A DNA stretch of 64,000 nt from Methylomonas montana (GCF_030490285.1 NZ_CP129884.1:558001-622000); one strand, 5' to 3'. Counted from the stretch's first letter, positions 47,011 to 57,055 are shown. Program-made: numbers and translations. Notes: generated by a model not told the origin, from the letters alone.

Positions 47011-47475
47011 ATGATTAAAAAAAATCTCGATCTGATCGTCGTCGGTTTTGTGGTGCTTGCCATCGTTATGTACGATGTGACCTTGGATTTGCTCGGAGAA
47101 TGCATGCACCTGATGTACGAAGGCTTGCATGTGGCCTTTGAGTATGTCGAATTGGGTATCGAGGAAGCCGTCGAATTGTTGTTTCACCTGCTGGATGTCG
47201 GCGAAATTATCGAGTATTTGTTTGAATCCGACCGCCACGGCAGTCAGGTCGTGACCTTCTACATTTTGCTGACCATTGCCTGGTTCGGGTTTTACCGGCT
47301 CTGGAAAACCTTGCCGCGGCTTTACGAATTTTTTAAACAATTAATACTGAATACTTGGGTTCGGCGAAAAACCGAATTCCAGCTTTACTGGTTCTCGCTC
47401 ACCATACTGAATAAGGTAGCTCTCGCTGTCACGGCCATGGTCGTTGCTTATATTGCTTCGTTTTTCGTGATGTGA
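47011..47475 (+). CDS. Hypothetical membrane protein with long acidic amphipathic segment
   Basis: 154 residues from ATG 47011, directly after rlmJ; a longer open frame overlaps rlmJ and is not used. One hydrophobic helix at about 8-24, then about 50 residues very rich in Glu/Asp, Leu and Val (such as YVELGIEEAVELLFHLLDVG), then helices at about 80-96 and 132-152 separated by a basic stretch (NTWVRRKTEFQ). I do not recognise the family. The frame lies between rlmJ and tldD and may be co-transcribed with rlmJ. Confidence 0.7.
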   Translation: MIKKNLDLIVVGFVVLAIVMYDVTLDLLGECMHLMYEGLHVAFEYVELGIEEAVELLFHLLDVGEIIEYLFESDRHGSQVVTFYILLTIAWFGFYRLWKTLPRLYEFFKQLILNTWVRRKTEFQLYWFSLTILNKVALAVTAMVVAYIASFFVM

Positions 47476-47519
47476 TTGGCGCGAAGCATTGATGAAATCG
47501 TTTTCTTTTTAACTCTCTC

Positions 47520-48959
47520 ATGCCATTACTAGAACAAGTTACTCAATCCATTCTTACCGTGAACGGTCTGCAAACCCAGGATATAGACCGGGTTATGGCG
47601 GCGCTGCTCAGTGTGCCGGTCGATGCCGCCGATATTTATTTTCAATCCAGCCATTTCGAGTCGTGGTCGTTGGAAGGCGGTATTATCAAGGAAGGCAGTC
47701 ACTCCATCGAGCATGGTGCCGGGGTGCGGGTGGTGAGCGGCGACAAGACCGGCTTTGCTTACAGCGATCGCATCGAATTGCCGATCTTGCTGGAAGCCGC
47801 CAATAACGTCAAAGCCATTGTCCGTCAGGGCCAACAAGCCCAGCGCCAAATCGAAACCGGCAAGGGCTGGCCGCGCTTGTATCAGCCAATCAACCCGCTG
47901 AAATCGCTGGACGATCAGCAGAAAATCGATTTGTTGAAACGCGTCGATAGCGAGACCCGCAAGCTGGATAGTCGTATCGAAGAAGTGATGGTCAGTTTGA
48001 TAGCAGCTTACGATAGCATCTTGATCGCCAATCAGGATGGTTCGCTGGCCGCCGATATTCGGCCGCTGGTGCGGATGAACGTCACTGTGATCTTGGTCGA
48101 AAACGGCCGCCGCGAACAGGGCAGCATGGGCGGCGGCGGCCGTAGCGATTACAGTTATTTTCTGGAAAACGACAGGGCCTTTGAATACGGCCGCGAAGCG
48201 GTGCGTCAGGCCCAAGTCAATTTACAAGCCCAGGACGCGCCGGCCGGTAATATGACCGTGGTGCTTGGTCCAGGCTGGCCGGGAATTTTATTGCACGAGG
48301 CTATCGGCCACGGCTTGGAAGGCGATTTCAACCGCAAGGGTACTTCGGCGTTTAGTGGTCGGGTCGGCGAGCGGGTGGCATCGGATTTATGCACGGTGGT
48401 TGACGACGGCACACTGGCTGGGCGGCGCGGTTCCTTGAATATCGACGACGAAGGCACGCCCGCCGAGAACACCGTGCTGATCGAAAAAGGTATTCTTAAA
48501 GGCTATATGCAGGACAAGCTCAATGCCCGCTTGATGGGGGTTAAGCCCACCGGCAACGGCCGTCGCGAGTCGTATGCGCATTTGCCGATGCCGAGGATGA
48601 CCAATACCTATATGCTGCCGGGCGAAAGCGATCCGGAAGAAATCATTCAATCGGTGAAAAAAGGCCTGTATGCCCGCAATTTTGGTGGTGGGCAGGTCGA
48701 TATTACCTCCGGCAAATTTGTGTTCTCGGCTAGCGAAGCTTATCTGATCGAAAACGGCAAAATCACCAGGCCGGTCAAAGGCGCGACGCTGATCGGCAAC
48801 GGCCCGGACGTATTAACCAAAGTATCGATGGTCGGCAATGACATGGCTCTGGATAGCGGTGTCGGTACTTGCGGTAAGGACGGGCAAAGCGTGCCGGTCG
48901 GCGTTGGTCAGCCGACGCTGAAAATCGACGGTTTGACCGTTGGCGGCACCAGCGTTTAA
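47520..48959 (+). CDS. tldD: Metalloprotease TldD
   Basis: Zinc protease subunit that with PmbA (TldE) digests unfolded peptides, matures microcin B17 and acts on the CcdA antitoxin. 479 residues (E. coli 481). The zinc motif H-E-x-x-x-H is in [40 protein letters not shown] follows. In Gluconobacter loss of tldD blocks PQQ production; here a pqq cluster without pqqF or pqqG lies 4 kb away. 56 bases to pmbA. Confidence 0.97.
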   Translation: MPLLEQVTQSILTVNGLQTQDIDRVMAALLSVPVDAADIYFQSSHFESWSLEGGIIKEGSHSIEHGAGVRVVSGDKTGFAYSDRIELPILLEAANNVKAIVRQGQQAQRQIETGKGWPRLYQPINPLKSLDDQQKIDLLKRVDSETRKLDSRIEEVMVSLIAAYDSILIANQDGSLAADIRPLVRMNVTVILVENGRREQGSMGGGGRSDYSYFLENDRAFEYGREAVRQAQVNLQAQDAPAGNMTVVLGPGWPGILLHEAIGHGLEGDFNRKGTSAFSGRVGERVASDLCTVVDDGTLAGRRGSLNIDDEGTPAENTVLIEKGILKGYMQDKLNARLMGVKPTGNGRRESYAHLPMPRMTNTYMLPGESDPEEIIQSVKKGLYARNFGGGQVDITSGKFVFSASEAYLIENGKITRPVKGATLIGNGPDVLTKVSMVGNDMALDSGVGTCGKDGQSVPVGVGQPTLKIDGLTVGGTSV

Positions 48960-49015
48960 TGCCTTGTGGGGTCGAATGAGTCGACCCAGATGAATCCGAA
49001 CCCAAGAGACTTACC

Positions 49016-50347
49016 GTGCAAAACTACGAAGAAATCAACCGTTTAAAAAATGTCGTTCAGCAATTATTGGACGAAGCCAAACAGCAAGGCGCCAGTGCCG
49101 CCGAAGCTGCTTTCAGCGTCGACAATGGCTTGTCGGTGTCGGCGCGCTTGGGTGAGGTGGAAACCGTCGAATACCACTGCGATCAAGGCATAGGTGTAAC
49201 CGTCTATTTCGGCCAGAAAAAAGGCTCGGCCAGCACCAACGATATTTCCGCCGATTCCCTGAAAGAAACCGTCAAGGCTGCTTGTAGTATCGCGCGTTAT
49301 GCCAGCGAGGACGCTTATGCCGGCTTGCCCGATCCCGGACGGTTGGCGACCGAATTTCCCGATCTGGATCTGAACCATCCTTGGGCTCTCGATGCATCAC
49401 AGGCGATCAATCTGGCGATCGAATGCGAAAATGCCGCGCGCACTTACGACCCGGCTATTAGTAATTCCGAAGGTGCCTCGGTCAATACGCATCAAGGTAC
49501 GCGGGTATTCGGCAATTCCCTGGGTTTTTTGCAAGGTTATCAAGCCAGCCGCCATTCCTTGAGTTGCTCGGTGTTGGCCGGTAGCGGCGATTCGATGCAG
49601 CGCGATTACTGGTACAGCGTAGCCCGCAACGCTTCCGCATTGGAGTCGGCGCGGCAGGTCGGCGAGAAAGCCGCCCAGCGCACGGTCGCGCGTCTCGACG
49701 CCCGCAGTCTCAGTACCCGCCAGTGTCCGGTGCTGTTTGCTTCGGAAATGGCGTCCGGCTTGATCGGGGCGATGATAGGCGCGGTCAGCGGCGGCAGTTT
49801 GTATCGAAAATCCTCGTTTTTACTGGATACGCTGGATACCCAAATTTTGCCGGATTTTGTGCGCATCCACGAACAGCCTTTTCTAAAAGGCGCGCTGGGT
49901 AGTGCCAGTTACGATGCCGAAGGCGTGGCAACCCAAGCGCGCGATATCGTTAGCGAGGGTGTTTTAAAATCGTACATACTCAGTACCTATTCGGCGCGCA
50001 AGCTGGACATGCAAACCACCGGCAATGCCGGCGGCGTACATAATCTGACCGTCGAGGCGGGCGACAGAGATTTTGCCGGCATGCTGAAGTTGCTGGATAC
50101 CGGTCTGTTGGTGACTGAATTGATGGGGCAGGGCGTCAACCGCGTTACCGGCGATTATTCGCGAGGTGCTTCGGGTTTTTGGGTGGAAAACGGTGTGATT
50201 CAGTATCCGGTGCAGGAAATCACCATCGCCGGCAACCTGAAAACCATGCTACGCAATATTGCTGCCATCGGTAACGATGTGGATTTGCGAGGTAATATCC
50301 GGGTGGGGTCGATCTTGCTGGAACAAATGGCGATTGCCGGCGAGTAG
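49016..50347 (+). CDS. pmbA: TldE/PmbA protease subunit
   Basis: Non-catalytic partner of TldD; the zinc-binding motif is absent, as usual. 443 residues (E. coli 450). Recognisable parts: FSVDNGLSVSARLGEVETVE, YDPAISNSEGASVNTHQGTR and VTGDYSRGASGFWVENGVIQ. Starts at GTG 49016, after the aagagac ribosome site. Forms the heterodimer with the tldD product just upstream. Confidence 0.96.
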   Translation: MQNYEEINRLKNVVQQLLDEAKQQGASAAEAAFSVDNGLSVSARLGEVETVEYHCDQGIGVTVYFGQKKGSASTNDISADSLKETVKAACSIARYASEDAYAGLPDPGRLATEFPDLDLNHPWALDASQAINLAIECENAARTYDPAISNSEGASVNTHQGTRVFGNSLGFLQGYQASRHSLSCSVLAGSGDSMQRDYWYSVARNASALESARQVGEKAAQRTVARLDARSLSTRQCPVLFASEMASGLIGAMIGAVSGGSLYRKSSFLLDTLDTQILPDFVRIHEQPFLKGALGSASYDAEGVATQARDIVSEGVLKSYILSTYSARKLDMQTTGNAGGVHNLTVEAGDRDFAGMLKLLDTGLLVTELMGQGVNRVTGDYSRGASGFWVENGVIQYPVQEITIAGNLKTMLRNIAAIGNDVDLRGNIRVGSILLEQMAIAGE

Positions 50348-50553
50348 TTTTTGCCTAACGCGGTAATTGATGATCTTTTCGGCAAGGTTTAGTATGTCGC
50401 TATAATCGATCGCATCGCAAAGGATGGAAATGATAATTCGTCCGAGTGGCTTCGCGATAGGGGGATGGTCTTGTTCAGCCCGGTTTTAATCTGGTTGATG
50501 ATGGAATGGGCTTTTCGATGATTTTTGGTCTGTACTGAAAGGTTAAGATTCGT

Positions 50554-51834
50554 GTGGAAAGTAACAGCAATAATTTTCTAGTAGATTCGGTTGAACTGGT
50601 TAAGATCAATGCCAAGGATCTGCGGGTCGGCATGTATGTCTCGAAGTTGGACCGGCCCTGGCTGGAAACCAATTTCTGGTTTCAGGGATTCGAGTTAAAG
50701 AACCAAGCCGATGTCGAAGCGGTACAGAAGCAGTGCGATTTTGTGTATATCGATGTCTCCAAGCAAACCCAAGTCCAGAGATATGTTTCCCACGGCACTG
50801 CTTATAGCAAGGATTATCTGGAAAAAGTCCAGCCGCCGGCGCGGCGTTCGTCGTTTGCCAATGAAATTAAAAAAGCCGATAAGCTGTATCACAAAACCAG
50901 TTCCTTGGTTAAAAGCTTTATGGAAGAAGTGCGGTTTGGCCGGCCGATTAATGCCATGGTGGCTAAAAAAGCCGTGGCCTATTGTGTTGATAGTATTTTA
51001 AATGCCCCGGATGCGTTGATGCTGATGACGCAATTACGGAATCGCGACCAATACACGGCTCAGCACAGCATGAACGTTTGTATTTATGCGATTGCCTTGG
51101 GTCGGCAGATTAATTTATCGGTCGAAGAACTCAATAATGTCGGTCTATGCGGCATGATGCACGACATGGGTAAGATGCTGGTTCCGCTGGAAATTTTGAA
51201 CAAACCCGGTCGTCTGACGCTTGACGAGTTGGGGGTCATGCAAAGCCATGCCGCCAAGGGCTGGCAACTATTGGTCGACACTATCGGTATGTTTCCGGGG
51301 GCTATCGATGTGGCTTATATGCACCATGAGCGCTTGGATGGCAAAGGGTATCCTCGGCAACTGAGAACCGAGCAAATCACGCCTTATTCGCGGATGGTGG
51401 CGATTGTCGATATGTACGATGCGGTGAGTAGCGATCGTATTTATCAGAAAGGCCGATCGCATCTCGAAGCCATCAAGGTGCTGACGGAGGCAGGCAATTT
51501 TGGCCATCTCGATTCCGGGCTGGCCATGAAATTTATCGAGTGTTTAGGCATTTATCCGGCTGGTAGCTTGGTGGAGCTTGCCGATGGCGAGGTGGCGATG
51601 GTGCTGGAGGTTAATCCCAAGGCCAAACTCAAGCCAAAAATCCTGATGTTGCAGGATGTGAATAAAAAGCCCTGTAACGAGTTTGTGGTCGATCTGGCCA
51701 TGGTCAGCCAAAATGCCGATGGCCGGCAGCTTAGCATTAAGAAAGTCTTGCGGCCCGACGAGTGCGGCGTCGATTTGCTCAAATACTACCAAGCGGGTTT
51801 GCTGCAAAAAAGCTGGGCAGGCACAGAGGCTTAA
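50554..51834 (+). CDS. HD-GYP domain cyclic-di-GMP phosphodiesterase (DUF3391 N-terminus)
   Basis: 426 residues. The N-terminal DUF3391 domain (KINAKDLRVGMYVSKLDRPW, VEAVQKQCDFVYIDV) is followed by an HD-GYP domain (about 150-330): AQHSMNVCIYAIALG, the metal pair MMHDMGKMLVPLEILNKPG, and the extended motif HHERLDGKGYP. Such enzymes degrade c-di-GMP to pGpG or GMP and promote motility over biofilm; activity is inferred from intact motifs. Starts at GTG 50554 after aaaggtt. The preceding 206 bases have a TATAAT at 50401-50406 but only a weak -35 box. Confidence 0.93.
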   Translation: MESNSNNFLVDSVELVKINAKDLRVGMYVSKLDRPWLETNFWFQGFELKNQADVEAVQKQCDFVYIDVSKQTQVQRYVSHGTAYSKDYLEKVQPPARRSSFANEIKKADKLYHKTSSLVKSFMEEVRFGRPINAMVAKKAVAYCVDSILNAPDALMLMTQLRNRDQYTAQHSMNVCIYAIALGRQINLSVEELNNVGLCGMMHDMGKMLVPLEILNKPGRLTLDELGVMQSHAAKGWQLLVDTIGMFPGAIDVAYMHHERLDGKGYPRQLRTEQITPYSRMVAIVDMYDAVSSDRIYQKGRSHLEAIKVLTEAGNFGHLDSGLAMKFIECLGIYPAGSLVELADGEVAMVLEVNPKAKLKPKILMLQDVNKKPCNEFVVDLAMVSQNADGRQLSIKKVLRPDECGVDLLKYYQAGLLQKSWAGTEA

Positions 51835-51890
51835 GTCGTCGGTTATCAATCTGCTGGCGTTACCCTTCGACGGTCAGCGGATTGCTGTGT

Positions 51891-52904
51891 TCAAAAGCCT
51901 CGCAACACTTCCTCAATCAATCGCGGACCTTTATAAATCAAACCGCTATATATCTGCACCAAGCTGGCGCCGGCCGCGATCTTCTCTTGGGCGTCGCTGG
52001 CACACAAAATGCCGCCGGCCGCGATAATCGGCAGCCTGCCTTGCAATTCTATCGCTAAGTGTTTCACGACCCGGGTTGAGCTGTCTTTAACCGGCGCGCC
52101 GCTGAGGCCGCCGGCTTCGTTGCCGTGTTTATGGGTTTGCACTTTGTCGCGGGCAATCGTGGTGTTGGTGGCGATCACGCCATCGATGGCAAATTCCAGC
52201 AGCAATCCGGCAATGTGAACGATTTCTTCGTCGCTCAAATCCGGGGCGATTTTCACCGCAATGGGCGTGTATTTGCCATGCTCTGCCTGCAATCTCAGCT
52301 GTTCTTCCTTCAGGGCATTCAGCAACTGTCTGATTTCGTCGCCCTGCTGCAACTGGCGCAGGTTCTTGGTGTTGGGCGAGGAGATATTGATGGTGACATA
52401 ACTGGCTGCTTGATAGCTTTTTCGTAAGCCGATCAGATAATCGTCGGTAGCGTTCTCCAGCGGCGTGTCGGCGTTTTTACCGATGTTGATGCCTAAGATT
52501 CCCGAGTAGCGGCATCGACCGACTTGCTCCAGTAAGTGATCGATGCCCAGATTGTTGAAACCCATGCGGTTGATGATGGCCTGATGCTCTGGTAGGCGAA
52601 ACAGGCGTGGCTTGGGGTTGCCGGGTTGTGGCCGCGGGGTGACGGTGCCAATTTCGATGAAGCCAAAACCCAGTTCGGCCAACGCATCGATGTAATCGCC
52701 GTTTTTATCCAGTCCGGCAGCCAGACCTAGCGGATTTTTAAAACTCAGGCCCATCGCGTTGACCGGTTTGTCGGTCGACTGCGCTCTATTCAATGCCGAT
52801 AAGCCGCTCATTTGGGCTAACTTCAACAAATCCAGGGTGACATGATGAGCGGTTTCCGGATCCAGGGAAAACAGCAGGGGGCGTATTAAGGGATAAAGAT
52901 TCAT
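51891..52904 (-). CDS. pyrD: Dihydroorotate dehydrogenase (quinone), class 2
   Basis: Membrane-associated FMN enzyme oxidising dihydroorotate to orotate with ubiquinone in pyrimidine synthesis. 337 residues (E. coli 336). N-terminal quinone-tunnel helices ([20 protein letters not shown]), [35 protein letters not shown] with the catalytic Ser, and the FMN end [20 protein letters not shown]. Its start overlaps thiO by 4 bases. Confidence 0.97.
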   Translation of the reverse strand: MNLYPLIRPLLFSLDPETAHHVTLDLLKLAQMSGLSALNRAQSTDKPVNAMGLSFKNPLGLAAGLDKNGDYIDALAELGFGFIEIGTVTPRPQPGNPKPRLFRLPEHQAIINRMGFNNLGIDHLLEQVGRCRYSGILGINIGKNADTPLENATDDYLIGLRKSYQAASYVTINISSPNTKNLRQLQQGDEIRQLLNALKEEQLRLQAEHGKYTPIAVKIAPDLSDEEIVHIAGLLLEFAIDGVIATNTTIARDKVQTHKHGNEAGGLSGAPVKDSSTRVVKHLAIELQGRLPIIAAGGILCASDAQEKIAAGASLVQIYSGLIYKGPRLIEEVLRGF

Positions 52905-54004
52905 GGCTGGGCAGGTCGGGTTAACGAGTACGGTGCCGGGTCGATTTCAGTTGGGCGCTCTAGGATCAGATCGGCCAGTAATTGCGCCGATGCGGGCCCC
53001 ATCACCAGGCCGTTTCTAAAATGGCCGGCATTAATGCTGAGATTCTCAAGGTCCGGATGGCGGCCGATGTAGGGTATGCCTTGTGGGCTGCCTGGGCGTA
53101 AGCCAGCCCAATGATGGCAGACTGGATAATTTTTTAACGATGGCAATAATTCGGTGGCGAATTGGTAAAGCTGTTGTTTGGCGTTGTCGGTGGTGATCTT
53201 GTCAAAACCGGCTTGTTCCACTGTGCTGCCTGCCAAAATTTTGCCGTCACGGCGCGGGATTAAATATTGATCGCCGTCCAGCACCATATAAGGCAAGGTG
53301 GTCGGGGTGGCGTCGAACAACAGCATTTGGCCTCGGACCGGCCGGATTTGCAAGTCCAAGGGCCAGTCCGGTAATAAATAGTTCATTAGATCGGTAGTCC
53401 AGGCGCCGGCGCTGACGATCAACTGTTTTACCGTGTATTTCCGGTCGACGGTCTCGACCTGGCTGACTTGGCGGTTGGCGACGGCGATCTTGCGTATGTC
53501 GGTGTTGTCGATAAATTGCACGCCGGCTTGTTGCAAATAGGCGTACAGAGACTTCAATAATCTCGGATTGCGAGCCTGGGCAATCTCCGGTAGCCACAAC
53601 GGTTGCTGATAAGTGCTGGTAAAAGGCTCAGTTAACTCGGTGGATGCCGGTCGATATTCGATACCGTAATGTTGGCACCAATCGATGGCTTGCTGGTAAT
53701 CCGGATTTTTGCAGATCAGCATGCCGCAGTCATACCACTCCGGATCGATACCGGTGGCGGCCAGAAGTTCTTGGCTTAGGCCGGGATATTTTTTCAGGCT
53801 GGCAACGGCCAGATCGGAAATGGCCGGTGCCTGTCGCCAAGGGTAAATCGGCAGCAGAATGCCACCGCCCGCCCAAGACGACTCCAATCCCGGTTTGGAT
53901 TTGTCAAGAATCGTCACTTCGCGACCGGCTAGGCGCAATTCGCGGGCGGCGAGTAGGCCGCTAATGCCGGCGCCGATGATCAGAATATCCAGATGTTTGG
54001 TCAT
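52901..54004 (-). CDS. thiO: Glycine oxidase ThiO
   Basis: FAD enzyme making iminoglycine (dehydroglycine) for the thiazole ring of thiamine. 367 residues with the DAO fold: FAD motif [39 protein letters not shown], and [20 protein letters not shown]. No thiamine riboswitch or other thi genes are seen here. Transcribed before pyrD, overlapping by 4 bases. Confidence 0.92.
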   Translation of the reverse strand: MTKHLDILIIGAGISGLLAARELRLAGREVTILDKSKPGLESSWAGGGILLPIYPWRQAPAISDLAVASLKKYPGLSQELLAATGIDPEWYDCGMLICKNPDYQQAIDWCQHYGIEYRPASTELTEPFTSTYQQPLWLPEIAQARNPRLLKSLYAYLQQAGVQFIDNTDIRKIAVANRQVSQVETVDRKYTVKQLIVSAGAWTTDLMNYLLPDWPLDLQIRPVRGQMLLFDATPTTLPYMVLDGDQYLIPRRDGKILAGSTVEQAGFDKITTDNAKQQLYQFATELLPSLKNYPVCHHWAGLRPGSPQGIPYIGRHPDLENLSINAGHFRNGLVMGPASAQLLADLILERPTEIDPAPYSLTRPAQP

Positions 54005-54317
54005 GCAAATGCTTGGGAAAACGGAGATGTAAATGCTTTTTTAAAGTAACACGAAGCAGGCTGGTTTTGATAGGGTCTGCCGGTTGTTGTGCTTGTGTGA
54101 AAAAGCAAATGAATGTTGTTTATTTTTGACAATTATTGATTATGGGTTACAAAGTATTTGTATCTATTTGAAATAAAACAAGTTTTTTGACCAAAAAAAA
54201 TAGGCTTAAAACTTGTAAGGCTGGTATTTTGCTGCTATTATTGCTCACGTGAAGAAATCCTGTGTTGCATTAAAGCCAATTCAGTCTTAACAATAACTAC
54301 CCTTGGGGGGAACAACA
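54005..54317 (+). promoter_or_regulatory. A/T-rich leader with candidate promoter for the outer-membrane protein gene
   Basis: This 313-base stretch holds no gene. A candidate sigma70 promoter is TTGACA at 54126-54131 and TACAAA at 54148-54153, spacer 16, giving a leader of about 150 bases. A strong ribosome site (ggggggaa) lies just before the ATG at 54318. Both suggest strong expression; thiO lies divergent on the other side. Confidence 0.45.
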
Positions 54318-55235
54318 ATGAGTTTTACTAAAACCAAATTAGCGCTGGGCGTTGCCGCAGCGACTTTGACAATGGCTGGCGCAATGGTCGCCCCACAAGC
54401 CCAAGCAGCGGATTCCAAAGCCGAGCGCGTAGCCGATGCGACTGCGAGAAAAACCGAGGCTTTGGAAGCGCAAATGGAACAAATGAGCGGCATGATGCAA
54501 GCCATGCAAGCTGAATTGAACCGCGTTAAATCTTCATCTGCTAGTTCTACTGCTGCTAATGCAAAAGTTCAAGAGTTGGATCAATGGATGGCGTCTGTGA
54601 AATCAACACCTGCTCAAGCTTCTGCAAAAGACAACTTGGTAGCGGTTCGTGGCGGTTGGTCGGCTTTGGATCATGCACGTGGTAATAGCAATACGCCATT
54701 AACCGATGGCGGTCTGTTGTCCAACAACCAAAACAACGAAGGCTTTTACTTCGGTGGTGCGTTCGACTTCAACGTCAACAACGATTTGTTCGGTTTGATG
54801 GATGATACCTCGTTCGCTATCGAATTGGGTGTGGAATATGCTCAATACGGCACAGGTACTAACGCATTGACAGACGGCACGCTTACCGCTTTGCAGACTG
54901 CTAACGGCGATACAATCGTGCTTAATGGTCATTCACCAAGAGCAACGGACTCTCGTCTGAGAATCAATGCTTCTCCAAAAATCAAATTCATGCACGACAG
55001 CAAATTGCGTCCATGGATTATCCCGGTCGGTTTGGATATCAATATCCTGGGCGTCCCATCCAACGCGGTTTCCGTGTTGAATGCCGGTCTGAACTTCGGC
55101 GCCGGTGCTGAATACGACGTCTTCAGAGGTATCGTGTTGGGTACAGACGTGCGTTACCACTACTCAACCAGCAAACTGGACGGTACGCCTACCGACGGTT
55201 TCAATGCTGGCGGTTATGTCGGTTTCAAATTCTAA
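54318..55235 (+). CDS. Outer-membrane beta-barrel protein with N-terminal coiled coil
   Basis: 305 residues. Signal peptide (about 1-35, ending APQAQA), then a coiled-coil/low-complexity part (about 37-100) rich in Met, Gln and Glu (EALEAQMEQMSGMMQAMQAE). From residue 112 onward a beta-rich domain has alternating hydrophobic residues, GGAFDFNVNNDLFGLMDD and a final strand GFNAGGYVGFKF ending in Phe, the usual outer-membrane barrel signal. Function unknown; a porin or surface-binding protein would fit. It has a strong ribosome site and its own terminator. Confidence 0.8.
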   Translation: MSFTKTKLALGVAAATLTMAGAMVAPQAQAADSKAERVADATARKTEALEAQMEQMSGMMQAMQAELNRVKSSSASSTAANAKVQELDQWMASVKSTPAQASAKDNLVAVRGGWSALDHARGNSNTPLTDGGLLSNNQNNEGFYFGGAFDFNVNNDLFGLMDDTSFAIELGVEYAQYGTGTNALTDGTLTALQTANGDTIVLNGHSPRATDSRLRINASPKIKFMHDSKLRPWIIPVGLDINILGVPSNAVSVLNAGLNFGAGAEYDVFRGIVLGTDVRYHYSTSKLDGTPTDGFNAGGYVGFKF

Positions 55236-55260
55236 TTTGTAAACCTGCAAGCACGCAAAA

Positions 55261-55290
55261 AGGGAAGGTGTTACAGCCTTCCCTTTTTTT
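55261..55290 (+). terminator. Intrinsic terminator after the outer-membrane protein gene
   Basis: The arms agggaagg / ccttccct with an 8-base loop are followed by seven T. A textbook intrinsic terminator, 26 bases after the stop codon. Confidence 0.88.
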
Positions 55291-55303
55291 ATGGATTAAA
55301 GCA

Positions 55304-56248
55304 ATGAAGACTCTTTATCCGGAAATCTCTCCTTTCCATACTTTCTTTTTGGAAACCGATAGCGACCATCGGGTATACGTCGAGCAGTCCGGCAATCCGG
55401 TCGGCATCCCGGCGATTTTTTTGCACGGTGGACCTTGTTCCGGTACCAAGCCCGATCATAGGCGGTTTTTCGATCCCGAGCGCTATCACATTATTTTGAT
55501 AGATCAACGTGGCTGCGGCCTATCGCAGCCGTTTGGTGAATTGCAAGGCAATACCACTCAGGATTTGCTGGATGACATGGAGCGGATACGCAAGCAATTG
55601 CGAATCGAGCAGTGGCTGCTGTTTGGCGGATCCTGGGGGGCGGCTTTGGCATTGCTTTATGCGCAGCGGCATCCCAAGCGAGTGTCGGCGATGATTTTGC
55701 GTGGAGTCTTTTTGGCGCGGCAGGCCGACATGGATTGGTTTCTGGGGAATGGCGCCAATCGGATTTATCCCGAGTGCTGGCAAAATATGCTGGATAATTT
55801 GCCAGCGCTGTCGGGCGCAACGGTCTTGGAAAGGTTGGGCGAAGCAGTATTTGGTGCCGACCAGGCTGTCGCCAAGCGTGCGGTGCAACAATGGCAGGCC
55901 TGGAGTGGGCAAGTGGCGTTGGGAAATGAATATTTGGAGAGCATGGAATCGGTTAGCGAGCAGATGCTGAAGCAAGTAAAAATGGAGTTGTCTTATGCGA
56001 TTCACGATTACTTCATTGCCGAAAATCAAATACTGGACAATTGCGCGATACTGCAATCGATACCGACCGTGATTATTCATGGGCAAAACGACTTGACTTG
56101 CCCGTTGGAAGCAGGTTGGCGCTTGCATCAGGCGTTGCCGCAAGCTCGTTATGTGGTGCTGCCGAATGCCGGCCATATCGCGCGCGGCGAAGAAATGATC
56201 GATGCGTTGGTATCCGCGACCGATGATATGGCTAATCTTTTGGCTTAA
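55304..56248 (+). CDS. pip: Proline iminopeptidase
   Basis: Alpha/beta hydrolase removing N-terminal proline from peptides. 314 residues, family length. Oxyanion motif FLHGGPCSGTKPDHRRFFDP, nucleophile GGSWGAALALLYAQRHPK (G-x-S-x-G), acid IHGQNDLTCPLEAGW and histidine NAGHIARGEEM. I start at ATG 55304 (KTLYPEISPF), the usual start; a longer frame would include the terminator region. Two bases before ubiX. Confidence 0.95.
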   Translation: MKTLYPEISPFHTFFLETDSDHRVYVEQSGNPVGIPAIFLHGGPCSGTKPDHRRFFDPERYHIILIDQRGCGLSQPFGELQGNTTQDLLDDMERIRKQLRIEQWLLFGGSWGAALALLYAQRHPKRVSAMILRGVFLARQADMDWFLGNGANRIYPECWQNMLDNLPALSGATVLERLGEAVFGADQAVAKRAVQQWQAWSGQVALGNEYLESMESVSEQMLKQVKMELSYAIHDYFIAENQILDNCAILQSIPTVIIHGQNDLTCPLEAGWRLHQALPQARYVVLPNAGHIARGEEMIDALVSATDDMANLLA

Positions 56249-56250
56249 AA

Positions 56251-56835
56251 ATGATGGCGGAAAAAAAACGACTGGTGATCGCGATGACCGGCGCAACCGG
56301 CGCTATATACGGTGTGCGGATGCTACAGGTTCTGCGGCAACAGCCGGATTGGGAAACCCATCTGGTGATCTCGTCGGCCGGATTGGTGAATTTGAAATTT
56401 GAACTGGATATGAGTCGCGCGGCGCTTTATGAGCTGGCGGATGTGACTCACGGAATTGATGATATTGCCTCCTGTATCGCTAGCGGTTCGTTTAAAACCG
56501 AAGGCGTGGTGATCGCGCCGTGCTCGATGAAAACCCTGGCGGCGGTCGCGCATGGTTTTGGCGACAATTTGATTTCGCGGGCGGCGGATGTGGCCTTGAA
56601 AGAGCGTCGGAAAACCGTGCTGGTGCCGCGCGAGACGCCATTAAATTTGGCGCATATCCGCAACATGGCCAGCGTCACGGAAATGGGCGGTATTATATTT
56701 CCGCCGATGCCGGCTTTTTACAATAAAAGCGATTCAGTGCGGGCTATGGTCGACGAGGGAGTTGGCCGAATTTTGGATATGTTTGGGGTCGATGTGGCCG
56801 GTCTATACAAGCCGTGGACAGGCTTGGGCGAATAG
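56251..56835 (+). CDS. ubiX: Flavin prenyltransferase UbiX
   Basis: Attaches a dimethylallyl group to FMN, making the prenyl-FMN cofactor of UbiD in ubiquinone synthesis. 194 residues. Flavoprotein motifs: VIAMTGATGAIYGVRMLQVL, VIAPCSMKTLAAVAHGFGDN, LISRAADVALKERRKTVLVP, RETPLNLAHIRNM. It follows pip after two bases. A short cccg/cggg stem with a run of six T at 56848-56869 may be its terminator. Confidence 0.96.
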   Translation: MMAEKKRLVIAMTGATGAIYGVRMLQVLRQQPDWETHLVISSAGLVNLKFELDMSRAALYELADVTHGIDDIASCIASGSFKTEGVVIAPCSMKTLAAVAHGFGDNLISRAADVALKERRKTVLVPRETPLNLAHIRNMASVTEMGGIIFPPMPAFYNKSDSVRAMVDEGVGRILDMFGVDVAGLYKPWTGLGE

Positions 56836-57055
56836 GATTTTAACAATCCCGGCTGATTACGGGTTTTTTGGCGAGTAAATAGTGGGTCTTCAATTGACAG
56901 GGCGCCTTATTCTGATTTAGAGTTGCCCCACTCGCGAAAACTGCCCATCGATACAGGCTTGCGGCGCTCTCGATTTAAAGACCGAAAAAGGGCTTTGTTT
57001 GAGGGGTGGGTCTTAAAAACAATAACTGTAACTATAACAATCGGAGCACATAAGT
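56836..57055 (+). promoter_or_regulatory. Leader of RuMP locus 2 with candidate sigma70 promoter
   Basis: TTGACA (56894-56899) and TAGAGT (56918-56923), spacer 18, resemble the TTGACA-N18-TACAGT seen before the first hps gene. The ATG is preceded by the same atcggagcacat leader segment. The rest shows no gene. Confidence 0.45.

Noticed and set aside
47529-48215. 228-codon minus-strand frame over tldD
   Set aside because: Antisense to a conserved protease gene with no features of its own.
52905-54317. Thiamine-pyrophosphate riboswitch before thiO
   Set aside because: I looked on the minus strand upstream of the thiO start and found no CUGAGA-type thi-box sequence.
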